Assembly (NCBI GenBank): GCA_002401685.1
Contig: NVTU01000002.1
Location: forward strand, 44,590-108,589
Direction of reading: 5' to 3'
DNA from: Kordiimonadales bacterium
GTDB taxonomy: Bacteria; Pseudomonadota; Alphaproteobacteria; Sphingomonadales; Kordiimonadaceae
DNA length: 64,000 nt
Part shown: positions 1 to 7,895 of the stretch, one piece after another
Layout: each line of letters begins with the position of its first letter
How positions within the stretch are numbered: position 1 is the stretch's first letter
Position numbers and translations under genes: made by a program
Notes under the pieces: model-generated
What the model saw: only the letters and a program-made list of their open reading frames with translations
Databases searched by the model: none
What the model was told of the DNA's origin: nothing

Positions 1-836
1 ACATCGTCGCCCACAGGCAGGGCTGATAAATCACCGGCCTGGCGCACGTCCTCGATAAAGTCAATTGCGTCGGCTATGCCGTCCTTGCTTTCGCCGTCGA
101 GCCCAAGGGCATTAGCGCTACCAAGGCCGATACCGATATAAACCGCATCATAATCGCGCTGCAATTCAGCAAGAGTTATATCTTGGCCAAGGCGCTGATC
201 GTGCTTCACTTCAATCCCGCCAATGCCCAGCAGGAAATCAACTTCGCGCTGAGCGAAATCATCAACCATTTTGTAGGCTGCTAAGCCGTATTCATTCAGC
301 CCGCCAGATTTCGGCTTGGCTTCAAAAACTGTAACGGTGTGGCCAAGCATCGCAGCCCGGTGCGCGCACGACAGGCCAGCAGGCCCCGCGCCAACAACGG
401 CAATGCGCTTGCCAGTATCAGCGGCACGCGTAAACGGATGCTCGCCGCCAGCGTCCATCAGATGGTCCACGGCGTGGCGCTGCAACAGGCCAATTTCTAC
501 AGGTTGCTCGTTCGATACGTTCAGCACGCAAGCTTGCTCGCATAGCACTTCTGTAGGACATGCACGCGCACAGGTGCCGCCCATGATATTTTCTGAGAGG
601 ATAGTTTTAGCGGATCCGTCTACATTCCCAGTGCGGATCTGGTGAATGAACGTTGGAATATCGATAGACGTAGGACATGCCTGAATGCACGGCGCGTCAT
701 AGCAATACAGGCAGCGGTCTGCCTCTGCTTTAGCCTGCAATAAACTCAGCGGATCATGTAGATCATCAAAGTTCGCATCAATTGCTTCCTTCGATAATGG
801 CCCACCACCCGTTGGACACATTGGCCTTAACGACAT
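1..836 (-). CDS. preT: NAD(P)H-dependent dihydropyrimidine dehydrogenase subunit PreT (5' part, runs off the left edge)
   Basis: N-terminal 278 or so residues of a glutamate-synthase-small-subunit-like flavoprotein. After an N-terminal ...LRPMCPTGGGPLS stretch come cysteine clusters (CLYCYDAPCIQACPTSIDIP, then CARACPTEVLCEQACV) of the adrenodoxin-reductase-like Fe-S domain, followed by a FAD dinucleotide fold (VVGAGPAGLSCAHRAAMLG). In known organisms PreT pairs with PreA to reduce uracil and thymine in the cytoplasm. preA would be expected to the left of the window, which I cannot see. I chose the ATG at 836 because GGAGG lies 7 nt upstream; an in-frame ATG at 842 abuts that GGAGG and is unlikely. 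GltD-like homologues cannot be fully excluded, but the PMCPTGGGPLS start and the RutR-like operator upstream favour PreT. Confidence 0.8.
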   Translation of the reverse strand, partial: MSLRPMCPTGGGPLSKEAIDANFDDLHDPLSLLQAKAEADRCLYCYDAPCIQACPTSIDIPTFIHQIRTGNVDGSAKTILSENIMGGTCARACPTEVLCEQACVLNVSNEQPVEIGLLQRHAVDHLMDAGGEHPFTRAADTGKRIAVVGAGPAGLSCAHRAAMLGHTVTVFEAKPKSGGLNEYGLAAYKMVDDFAQREVDFLLGIGGIEVKHDQRLGQDITLAELQRDYDAVYIGIGLGSANALGLDGESKDGIADAIDFIEDVRQAGDLSALPVGDD

Positions 837-875
837 ACCCATTCCTCCAATTACGCTTCCTTAACAACACTAGGT

Positions 876-899
876 ATTCTTGACCTTTTGGTCAAGAAT
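876..899. promoter_or_regulatory. RutR-like operator upstream of preT
   Basis: Perfect 10-bp inverted repeat with a 4-nt centre; the core TTGACCTTTTGGTCAA (880-895) differs from the RutR consensus TTGACCANNTGGTCAA at one specified position. It lies about 40 nt upstream of preT. RutR is the TetR-family pyrimidine regulator, so site and target agree. It is not placed like a terminator, because a separate one for the preceding gene lies at 971-999. Confidence 0.6.
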
Positions 900-970
900 T
901 AGTTTTTGGCAGAAACCGTACGGGAATGCAATAAACAGAGGCCTATCAAGTAAGCTAGAACGTGCGCAAT

Positions 971-999
971 AAAAAAGGGCCAACCAAATTGGCCGGCCC
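971..999 (-). terminator. Rho-independent terminator of the TonB receptor gene
   Basis: Read on the minus strand, a 9-bp GC-rich stem (arms 991-999 and 977-985, two G-U pairs) with a 5-nt loop is followed by six T. It starts 29 nt past the receptor stop codon. Confidence 0.8.
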
Positions 1000-1027
1000 T
1001 AATCTAAATTTTAGTCTCTAAGCTAGC

Positions 1028-3814
1028 TTAGAATTCGTAGCTCATCCGTGCGTACCAAAGGCCACCGTTGAAGCCAAATGGTGCTGAACGACGGTTAAAC
1101 TGGAAGACACCAATACTGTCAACAACGCCCGGGATTGTACCAGCGCGTGACTGACCAATAAGGTTCAGGTCAGGCGTTACGTCAAACAGGTTATTCACAC
1201 CAACGGCAAGCGCGAGGCCGCTGTCTTCGAACGTATATTTAACCTGAAGGTCGGTAAGCCACTTGGCGCCAAAGTCCTGAACATTTGACGTGCTGTCACA
1301 TGAACCTTCACACACAGTGTAAGAACCAAACTGGCTCAAACGAGCAATGATATTCCAGTTACCAGTCGTATAGTTACTAGAGAAATTGATGCGTGACTTA
1401 GGCTGGAACGATTCAACGATCGCGATATCCTGCGGTGTGAAAAGTGGGCCAACGTCAACGCCGCCAATAGCACTAACGATGCTATCACGGTCAATGTCCG
1501 TATCGGTGAAGTTAGCAGCTGCTGACAGTCTCCATGACTGATCGCCGCCAAGATCCACATCGTAAGTAGCTACAAAATCAACACCGTTTGTGGTCGTGTC
1601 AGCAGCGTTCAAGAAGAACTGAGCAGACGTAGCTGGACCTGTATTCTCAAACAGATCAAGTGGAATACCGGCAGAAATTGCGATCCGGTCTTCAATTTCA
1701 ATACGGTAGAAATCCACAGTAAGGGTCAACGCATCAAGAGTTGCCACAAAACCAGCACTGAAACTAAGGGATGTTTCTTCTTTCAGCTCAGGTACACCAA
1801 CGGCTTGAGCAAGCGCACTATCGTTAGAGAACGTACCACGTTCCTGCTGAACAGTTTCGCCGTTCACTTCTACAAACTGCGTTGAAACACTGTTGAAGTT
1901 AGCCTGCTGAAGGGACGGCGCACGGAAGCCCGTCGCAATCGAACCACGGAAGGCGAAATCATCAGTAATTTCAAAACGCGTAGAGAACTTACCAGTTAAC
2001 GTGCTACCGAAATCACTATAATCTTCGTAGCGAGCGGCGGCTGCAACCAACCAGCGGTCATTAACCTGGCTTTCAACGTCTACATAAAATGATACGTTGT
2101 TACGATCAGCATCACGTTCGTTGTTGCCGTCAAACCCACGGAATACCGAGATACCAGTTCCTGCGAAAGAAAGCGGCTCACCGGCTTCAATTGTGTAGTT
2201 TTCTGCGCGGTACTCAGCACCAAAGGCAAACGTTGTCTCTGCGTCGCCAAGGTCGAAGGTTTTAACCATGTCACTGTTGAAAGTGGTTTGGCTGTAACCA
2301 AGCGTACCAGCATCAGCTGATGTTGCGCTGAGAGCACCGAACAAAGGGTTAAATGAATTCGAAATGTTGAACGCAAAAGAGTTGCTACCGTGGTTGATAC
2401 TAAGGTCCAGATCCCAACCACTATCAAAAGCCCATTCGATACCACCTGTTAGGGAGACATCTTCGATGGACGTGTTGATCAAAGGCAGGAAGCCGTCTGG
2501 ATACAATTCTGGGACTGCCGGGCCACGACGTACTGAACGGAAGAAACCAGCTGACTGGTTCTGACGATCAGAATAGGTACCAAAGAAGTAGAAATTGGCA
2601 TTATCGTTGATTGGCAGCTCAGCGTTTACAACAAAAGCATATTGCTCGTTGTCAGCATCACCAATGCGAAAGTTTTGACGCTCTGCGTCTACTTCGCGCG
2701 GGTCAATTGATCCATCTTCCAGGTCTGCAAAAATACGCTCGCCGAAAAGGCCGGCACGGTTTGTATTGCCGCGATCACGGTACTCAGCTGTGAAGTTGAT
2801 GAAACCACCGTCACCAAGTTCGAAGCCCATATTGCCGTTTGCAACGAATACGCCGCCGTCACCTTCGTATGTCTGACCGTAGTAAACGCTGGCGGCTCCG
2901 CCTTCGCTGCTTTGGTTGAGAACGAGGTTAATCACGCCAGCGATCGCATCAGAACCATACTGGGCAGCCGCGCCGTCACGCAGAACTTCGATACGGCTGA
3001 AAGCAGCGCCTGGAATGGCGTTCAAATCGGTACCAACGGAACCACGACCAACAGACGTATTTACGTTCACAAGGGCGCTTGAATGGCGACGTTTGCCGTT
3101 TACAAGAACAAGTGTTTGGTCAGGGCCAAGGCCGCGAAGGGTCGCAGGGCGCAGGGCATCAGTACCGTCAGATACAGATGAGCTTGAAAAATTGAAAGAT
3201 GGCGCAAGTGTTTGCAGCGCGCGACCAACTTCAGTGTGGCCAGTGCCTGTGATAGCGCGGTTACTTACCACGTCAACAGGTACAGGGGTTGCGATAGCAG
3301 TACGGCCTTTAGAGCGCGTACCTACGGATACGATTTCTTCAATCGGGCCATGGTCTGTAGCGTCGTCTTGGGCGATAGCACCGTTACCAATTGTGGCAAC
3401 AATTCCGGCGATGCCTCCCAGCAGGGCCGCTCTTCGTTGGGTCTTATTCACATCTTCCTCCATTAGATCTATTTTTTTTGACGGAAGAACGGTGATTGTT
3501 AAAACACCGTTTTCCGTAAGACCACCGGAGAATTTGGTACCGCGAAGCAGTGCTTGGTAAGCTTCACGCACGGTATGTCGCCCAATTACGGGGTTCATAC
3601 CGGTGGTGCCTGCCAATTCATAAGGGTAAAGCACAAGGACTTTGGTTTTACGGGCAAAGGCATCTAGTGCCGCCCCCAATGTATTTTCCCTGATACGAAA
3701 AAAATATCGTTTATCAGAGCCCTGTACTTCTGCCGTCAGCGCGAAAATCATCAGAGCCACCAAAAAGTAGCCAAGCGCGCTTGAACGCCTGAAAATGCGT
3801 ATTCCCTCATTCAT
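1028..3814 (-). CDS. TonB-dependent outer-membrane receptor with N-terminal STN signalling domain
   Basis: About 928 aa. Order: signal peptide (MNEGIRIFRRSSALGYFLVA...), STN domain (~35-110), linker, then a second signal-peptide-like segment (RRAALLGGIAGIVATIGNGA), plug and 22-strand-type barrel ending in YEF. The plug carries the usual RGLGPDQTLVLVNG and VEVLRDG-like motifs (here IEVLRDGAAAQYGSDAIAGV). With the FecI-like sigma and FecR-like gene just upstream, it should take up a ligand and signal its presence to FecR; the substrate cannot be read from sequence. I chose ATG 3814, but an in-frame GTG lies at 3841. Oddly, the region around 3449-3480 has an A8 run and a second ribosome site, suggesting a join of a separate STN gene to a complete receptor (see findings). 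Confidence 0.9.
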   Translation of the reverse strand: MNEGIRIFRRSSALGYFLVALMIFALTAEVQGSDKRYFFRIRENTLGAALDAFARKTKVLVLYPYELAGTTGMNPVIGRHTVREAYQALLRGTKFSGGLTENGVLTITVLPSKKIDLMEEDVNKTQRRAALLGGIAGIVATIGNGAIAQDDATDHGPIEEIVSVGTRSKGRTAIATPVPVDVVSNRAITGTGHTEVGRALQTLAPSFNFSSSSVSDGTDALRPATLRGLGPDQTLVLVNGKRRHSSALVNVNTSVGRGSVGTDLNAIPGAAFSRIEVLRDGAAAQYGSDAIAGVINLVLNQSSEGGAASVYYGQTYEGDGGVFVANGNMGFELGDGGFINFTAEYRDRGNTNRAGLFGERIFADLEDGSIDPREVDAERQNFRIGDADNEQYAFVVNAELPINDNANFYFFGTYSDRQNQSAGFFRSVRRGPAVPELYPDGFLPLINTSIEDVSLTGGIEWAFDSGWDLDLSINHGSNSFAFNISNSFNPLFGALSATSADAGTLGYSQTTFNSDMVKTFDLGDAETTFAFGAEYRAENYTIEAGEPLSFAGTGISVFRGFDGNNERDADRNNVSFYVDVESQVNDRWLVAAAARYEDYSDFGSTLTGKFSTRFEITDDFAFRGSIATGFRAPSLQQANFNSVSTQFVEVNGETVQQERGTFSNDSALAQAVGVPELKEETSLSFSAGFVATLDALTLTVDFYRIEIEDRIAISAGIPLDLFENTGPATSAQFFLNAADTTTNGVDFVATYDVDLGGDQSWRLSAAANFTDTDIDRDSIVSAIGGVDVGPLFTPQDIAIVESFQPKSRINFSSNYTTGNWNIIARLSQFGSYTVCEGSCDSTSNVQDFGAKWLTDLQVKYTFEDSGLALAVGVNNLFDVTPDLNLIGQSRAGTIPGVVDSIGVFQFNRRSAPFGFNGGLWYARMSYEF
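3449..3461 (-). promoter_or_regulatory. Internal ribosome-binding site and GTG start within the receptor ORF
   Basis: GGAGG (3461-3457) sits 5 nt before an in-frame GTG (3451-3449). Translation from it would begin with NKTQRRAALLGGIAGIVATI and a plausible signal-peptidase site (GAIA/QDD), giving an 807-aa receptor with no STN domain. Confidence 0.5.
3472..3479 (-). repeat. A8 homopolymer at the STN/receptor junction
   Basis: Eight A on the coding strand. With eight the ORF is continuous. With seven the frame reads TCA AAA AAA TAG and stops at once; with nine it stops within about 10 codons. Either way a ~114-aa STN protein would end right before the internal GGAGG/GTG. Confidence 0.7.
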
Positions 3815-3966
3815 TGACGCGACGCACCTACCACAAAGCACCTAAACCACTGCACCCTGTCCGTCGGTCTTGTATTGTAGGATACCGACATGATTAAAAC
3901 CCACAGGGTGATTTTTCTATTTTTTCTGAGATCATTTCTACAGGCGCTTTTTGCGGCTGTAAACTC

Positions 3967-5031
3967 CTATGAAGATTGTGAAATCCGCACATGATCAGGA
4001 GTTATAAACTCGACCTTTAGATTAAAGGTTTGCTCAAGCGCATCCAGGAGCCCGTTTATCTCGCCGACCCGGAAGTACCCACCGATTGGCATGTCAGCGA
4101 CCGCAGCATCAGCGATCTCAATCTTGATATCTGTGTAGCGGCTAATATCAGCGACAACATCTGAAAGCGGATCACCTGCGAAAACCAGCAAACCCTCACG
4201 CCACGCTAGTTTGCGGCGCAATTCAACGGTTGGCATCTGCTCAATTTCTTCGACTTCTTCGTTGAATACAGCGCTTTGACCCGCGGTTAATTCAGCGATA
4301 ACGGAAGGTGCTTTAATAGTTTCTTCAGCAACTGTTTTAGCAGCAGCTTCGGTTCGCATCACACTCTTCTGAAGCGCTACGCGGCCTTCCTCAACCGTAA
4401 CTTCGATACTTTTATTGGCCCGTAAACGAACCGTAAAAGCGGTTCCAACGGCCCGAACCGCTCCGCTGGCCGCATTCACAATAAATGGCCGCTGTGTGTT
4501 TTTTGTCACAACGAAATGCGCCTCACCCTGCGCCAGCCGAAGCGTGCGTTCGCCCGGTGTAAAGTCGACCTCTACAACACTATCCGTATTAATGTGCATT
4601 ACAGAACCGTCAGACAATGTCACGGTACGTTGCTCGCCTACTGCCGTTGCAAAGGATGCATGTTGATAGAGCTGGTCGTCCTGATTTGAAACATAAGCTG
4701 TTGTACCGACAACCACCAAAGCAAACGTCGCCGCGATGGCGCCAAAGAATGCGCGCCGGCCCCAAACAGGTTTGCCGGCGCGTGTTGGCACCTCAGGCAT
4801 CGCCTCCGCGATATCGGATAATTCTGTCAACACTTCCATGTCGCCCCATAAGGCAGACAGGTTTTCAAAAACAACACTATGCTTCGAACTGCGCCGCAGC
4901 CATTCCTCAAACTCCGCCCGTTCATCATCAGTGACATGTTCACGGCCGAACACGGAAAGCCAAGCAGCAGCTTCGGCCTCTATGTCCTCCATTGTCGGGA
5001 GGAGAAAAATATTAAAATCACTTTTTCTCAT
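3967..5031 (-). CDS. FecR-family anti-sigma / sigma regulator
   Basis: About 354 aa. An N-terminal cytoplasmic helical region (MEDIEAEAAAWLSVFG, the DUF4880-type sigma-binding part), one membrane segment (~95-115, AFFGAIAATFALVVVGTTAY), then the periplasmic FecR domain (RTVTLSDGSVMHINTDSVVE) and a C-terminal STN-like portion (DPLSDVVADISRYTDIKIEI). It should relay the receptor's signal to the sigma factor. The ATG at 5031 lies inside the last codons of the sigma gene, so translation is probably coupled; a TTG just before it is less likely. A start at an internal ATG (4992) has no better ribosome site. Confidence 0.85.
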   Translation of the reverse strand: MRKSDFNIFLLPTMEDIEAEAAAWLSVFGREHVTDDERAEFEEWLRRSSKHSVVFENLSALWGDMEVLTELSDIAEAMPEVPTRAGKPVWGRRAFFGAIAATFALVVVGTTAYVSNQDDQLYQHASFATAVGEQRTVTLSDGSVMHINTDSVVEVDFTPGERTLRLAQGEAHFVVTKNTQRPFIVNAASGAVRAVGTAFTVRLRANKSIEVTVEEGRVALQKSVMRTEAAAKTVAEETIKAPSVIAELTAGQSAVFNEEVEEIEQMPTVELRRKLAWREGLLVFAGDPLSDVVADISRYTDIKIEIADAAVADMPIGGYFRVGEINGLLDALEQTFNLKVEFITPDHVRISQSS

Positions 5032-5629
5032 CAAGTTTCACTGCTTTAAGCCCAGCGCTTTGAAGCGCAGGCTGCTGGTTCCTATTCACAGGTGCGCCGC
5101 CAAACTCAGCAGCGTCATACCCGTGTTCGCGCAAGTAAGAATTACATTTCAGCAACCCAACCATCACATGCTTCTCCACAGCGCTAACGCTGATGTTCAT
5201 GCGGTTGGCTATTTGCTTATATTGCAAACCTTCAACGCGGCGCATCAAAAAGGCTTTCCTGCACTTCGGCGGTAGGCTCGCAGCTGCTTTTGAAAGCAGC
5301 ACAAGTTTTCTTCTTCCGTCCAGCCATGCATCAGCCGTTAGTTGTTCCTCATCTACTAAGAGTTCGGAACCTCCAGAATCCTCAATAAAATCTGTCGGGC
5401 CGCGCTTCTTTTTTCTAATATCAAGGAGCGCAATGTTCTTTGCGATCTTAAACAAGAAGGCTTTGGGCTCGCGGATATCGCCTTTTGTCTCTGCGGCAAA
5501 ACCGCGCAAAAACGTTTCCTGAGTGAAATCTTCAACATCCTGCACGTCAGACCGGTACCGCGCAATATAGCGCCGTATCGCCTGTTCGTTCCGCATGAAT
5601 GCCTTCAAGATTTCAGACACTGAAAACAC
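5018..5629 (-). CDS. ECF RNA polymerase sigma factor, FecI-like
   Basis: 203 aa with sigma region 2 (DVEDFTQETFLRGF, then KAFLFKIAKNIALLDIRKKK) and region 4 (LPPKCRKAFLMRRVEGLQYKQIANRMNISVSAVEKHV). First gene of a sigma-FecR-receptor operon, so it most likely drives transcription of the receptor and itself. The start is a GTG preceded by GGGAG only 2 nt away, which is short; a second GTG three codons in (11-nt spacing) is an alternative. The C-terminal tail past region 4 is about 25 residues and shares its last codons with fecR. Confidence 0.85.
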   Translation of the reverse strand: MFSVSEILKAFMRNEQAIRRYIARYRSDVQDVEDFTQETFLRGFAAETKGDIREPKAFLFKIAKNIALLDIRKKKRGPTDFIEDSGGSELLVDEEQLTADAWLDGRRKLVLLSKAAASLPPKCRKAFLMRRVEGLQYKQIANRMNISVSAVEKHVMVGLLKCNSYLREHGYDAAEFGGAPVNRNQQPALQSAGLKAVKLDEKK

Positions 5630-5662
5630 AACTCCCGATATATTTTTAAAGCCCCGATTGCA

Positions 5663-5685
5663 AGTAATGCGAGTAATGCATTACT
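5663..5685. promoter_or_regulatory. AGTAATGC half-site array upstream of the sigma gene
   Basis: Three AGTAATGC half-sites: a direct copy at 5663-5670 and a perfect 14-bp palindrome AGTAATGCATTACT at 5672-5685. The array ends about 34 nt before the sigma start, where a regulator of the Fec-type operon could bind. The binding protein is unknown and it does not look like a Fur box. Confidence 0.35.
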
Positions 5686-5837
5686 GCTTACATTCCAATA
5701 GTTTAGTGCCCTATACCCTATAGCTACGCAAAAACCAAACAAAAGAGCCTAATTATTACAACCTTACCTACCTTACAAGCCAATCAGACCAAAACAACCT
5801 CTAAAAATAGACCAAAAACCTAAATAAGCTGCCTTTG

Positions 5838-7040
5838 TTAGAAATAACGAGTTAGGCGGATTATAATATGGCTATCTTTTGAGAAACCAGCGATCAAATT
5901 TTGCTGATCAACAGACAGAAAAAAGCGCCCTTCAAGCTCAGTTGTCCAGTTATCGCCAATACGGCGGGAGGCCTCAACGAAGCCCGAAAGTGAGCCGTCA
6001 TCCAGATCAGTGGTAATGCCTGCTAGCACCGCCGTGTCTTCCACATCATTCAGGCTATAACGAAAACCCGTTACCAGGTCATTATCTGCTGGGCTAAGCG
6101 GGCCAAGTAGCGGATCATTGCTGCGATTATCATACTGAATTTCAAGAATGATACCCAGATCAGCTCCCGCTTCAGTGACGCCGTAGAAGCTATATTCAAG
6201 TCCGCCGACTCCTGCCACAAATGTTTCAAAAGGCGTGTCGCGCACAATGCCCTCAAACTTCCACAGCCATGCCTCGTTGGTATATTGCAGATCCACACCC
6301 ACCTGTGTGATGTCATCGTAAAAAGGCGCGAACACACCGAGCGACGGGTCTATCACAAAGCGGGGATCGCGGCTGGCACCACTGAAGAATGAAAGCCCCA
6401 CGTCCCAATCACCAAAATAATGGCTGTACCGCAGAGCGAAATCTATATCACCGCCCTCGTCCTGGCCCTGATCAAAGCGGGTTAGGCTATCGTCCACAGG
6501 AAACGGCAACCGCAATCTGCCATCAACACCTGCAAACGTACGCTTACGGAACGACGGCAGCACATAGCCAGTGATCTGCCCCCAATCCTGCTGTACAGAA
6601 ACCTCAAGCATTAGCTGCCCAAGCTTATCTTCGTTATCAATATCTTCGATGCCGTCTGACTGGTTGATAATATCAACCAGATGCAGGCTTTCCGCCACAC
6701 CCCAGAACACTTTAGCGTAGCCCGTACGCACGCTTACCGTATCACCGTTCCAGCGCACATACGCTTCGCGCGCGTCAAAGTGGGTACGTTCGCCGTCGCG
6801 GCCATCAAGCCTGCCGAAGGGTACAAAAACGAAATCCCAGCGTCTATCAGGACTGGTCCAGCGCACGTCTAGTTCAAACTCAAGAGAACCCTGGTAGGTT
6901 TGCAATTGCCCCGGCAGATTACCGCGTTCAAAAAATACGCGGTTTTCTGCGGCAATAGAGCCGGAAATATCAATACCGTCCGCGAAGGCTGCCTGAGATA
7001 AACTCACAGCAGCCAACGCACTTGCTAAAAGCATTTTCAT
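5838..7040 (-). CDS. Outer-membrane beta-barrel protein (alginate-export/DUF1302-like)
   Basis: About 400 aa with a signal peptide (MKMLLASALAAVSLSQAAFA) and alternating amphipathic strands ending in a C-terminal aromatic (LTRYF). Motifs such as AYVRWNGDTVSVRTGYAKVFWG resemble barrels that sit beside MMPL exporters. It is the third gene after the RND pump and LolA-like gene, with 27 nt to the latter, so it probably supplies an outer-membrane exit or acceptor. I chose ATG 7040 over an upstream TTG (7052). The exact family assignment is tentative. Confidence 0.6.
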   Translation of the reverse strand: MKMLLASALAAVSLSQAAFADGIDISGSIAAENRVFFERGNLPGQLQTYQGSLEFELDVRWTSPDRRWDFVFVPFGRLDGRDGERTHFDAREAYVRWNGDTVSVRTGYAKVFWGVAESLHLVDIINQSDGIEDIDNEDKLGQLMLEVSVQQDWGQITGYVLPSFRKRTFAGVDGRLRLPFPVDDSLTRFDQGQDEGGDIDFALRYSHYFGDWDVGLSFFSGASRDPRFVIDPSLGVFAPFYDDITQVGVDLQYTNEAWLWKFEGIVRDTPFETFVAGVGGLEYSFYGVTEAGADLGIILEIQYDNRSNDPLLGPLSPADNDLVTGFRYSLNDVEDTAVLAGITTDLDDGSLSGFVEASRRIGDNWTTELEGRFFLSVDQQNLIAGFSKDSHIIIRLTRYF

Positions 7041-7067
7041 ACTATTGCTCAAAACTCGCTTTAGATT

Positions 7068-7895
7068 TTACCGAATACGCTTCAGGATGCCTTTGACAAA
7101 ATCTTTGTCAGCAAGGCCTGTTTTGAACTTATAGTCACTGTAGGCAAGCGTTGTCGATTTGCCTGTGATGTGGTTGACCATAGTAAGCATATGAGCCCGC
7201 CATACACCGCCCTCATACTCGCGTTGATCAGAAAGCGTCAATGTTTTAAGAAGCGAATTTTTGCGGTCATAGAAATCGATCTTCCGCACCTGAAACACAT
7301 CCTGGTCGATATAGGAAATCTGGCGCGTATAGCCTGAATTTTTATAAAGTGGGAAGCGTTCAATAATATCAACCTTCATACCGTCCAGCGTGTCTTCGCC
7401 CTTATAGTCATAGCTATATTTGTTCAGCTCGGTTGAGGTGAAATCTTCAAACGCAAACTCTGAACCCACAAATGGCCCAGATTTATTGGCTGAGGAAATC
7501 CGCTTCACCCGCTTAAGGGCTGGCAGGTAAAGCCACTGGTCGTCAGGTGCCAGTATTTTGGCGTGCGACAGTAAAGCCGTGCCCTTCACATCGCGCGGGG
7601 TGGCAAAAATAGTCAGGCCTTTATCGCCAACATCTTCGCTTTCGCGCTCAAGCGTTTTGAAGGAAAGCTCCCGCGTACTTTTGCGGCCCCTTTTATTGAT
7701 AAGCGTCATCACTGCTTCTACTTCGGAGCTGACAAAGCCAGTGTCTGACCGATCAGACCGCGCAGCGATCTCGTGGCCCTTAGTCTTTGATACGTCGTCC
7801 GCGAAGGCGGCGCCGGAAAGGCCAGCCCCGATCGCAATAGATGCACCCAACAATAGGCCCAGGGCCCGGTTACTCAGCTGCTTGTTGATTAACAT
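7068..7895 (-). CDS. Outer-membrane lipoprotein-sorting (LolA-like) periplasmic protein
   Basis: 275 aa with a signal peptide (ALGLLLGASIAIGAGLSGAAFA) and the LolA-like fold typical of proteins encoded beside MMPL pumps; I recognise LPALKRVKRISSANKSGPFVGSEFAFEDF and the YKGEDTLDG region. Such proteins are thought to carry a lipid-like substrate across the periplasm. The ATG at 7895 has AAGGA 7 nt upstream; it overlaps the end of the RND gene by 26 nt, indicating tight coupling. The cargo is unknown. Confidence 0.75.
   Translation of the reverse strand: MLINKQLSNRALGLLLGASIAIGAGLSGAAFADDVSKTKGHEIAARSDRSDTGFVSSEVEAVMTLINKRGRKSTRELSFKTLERESEDVGDKGLTIFATPRDVKGTALLSHAKILAPDDQWLYLPALKRVKRISSANKSGPFVGSEFAFEDFTSTELNKYSYDYKGEDTLDGMKVDIIERFPLYKNSGYTRQISYIDQDVFQVRKIDFYDRKNSLLKTLTLSDQREYEGGVWRAHMLTMVNHITGKSTTLAYSDYKFKTGLADKDFVKGILKRIR

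Noticed and set aside
2916-3560. 214-codon plus-strand frame in the TonB receptor gene
   Set aside because: Shadow of the receptor; no start signal and no recognisable domain.
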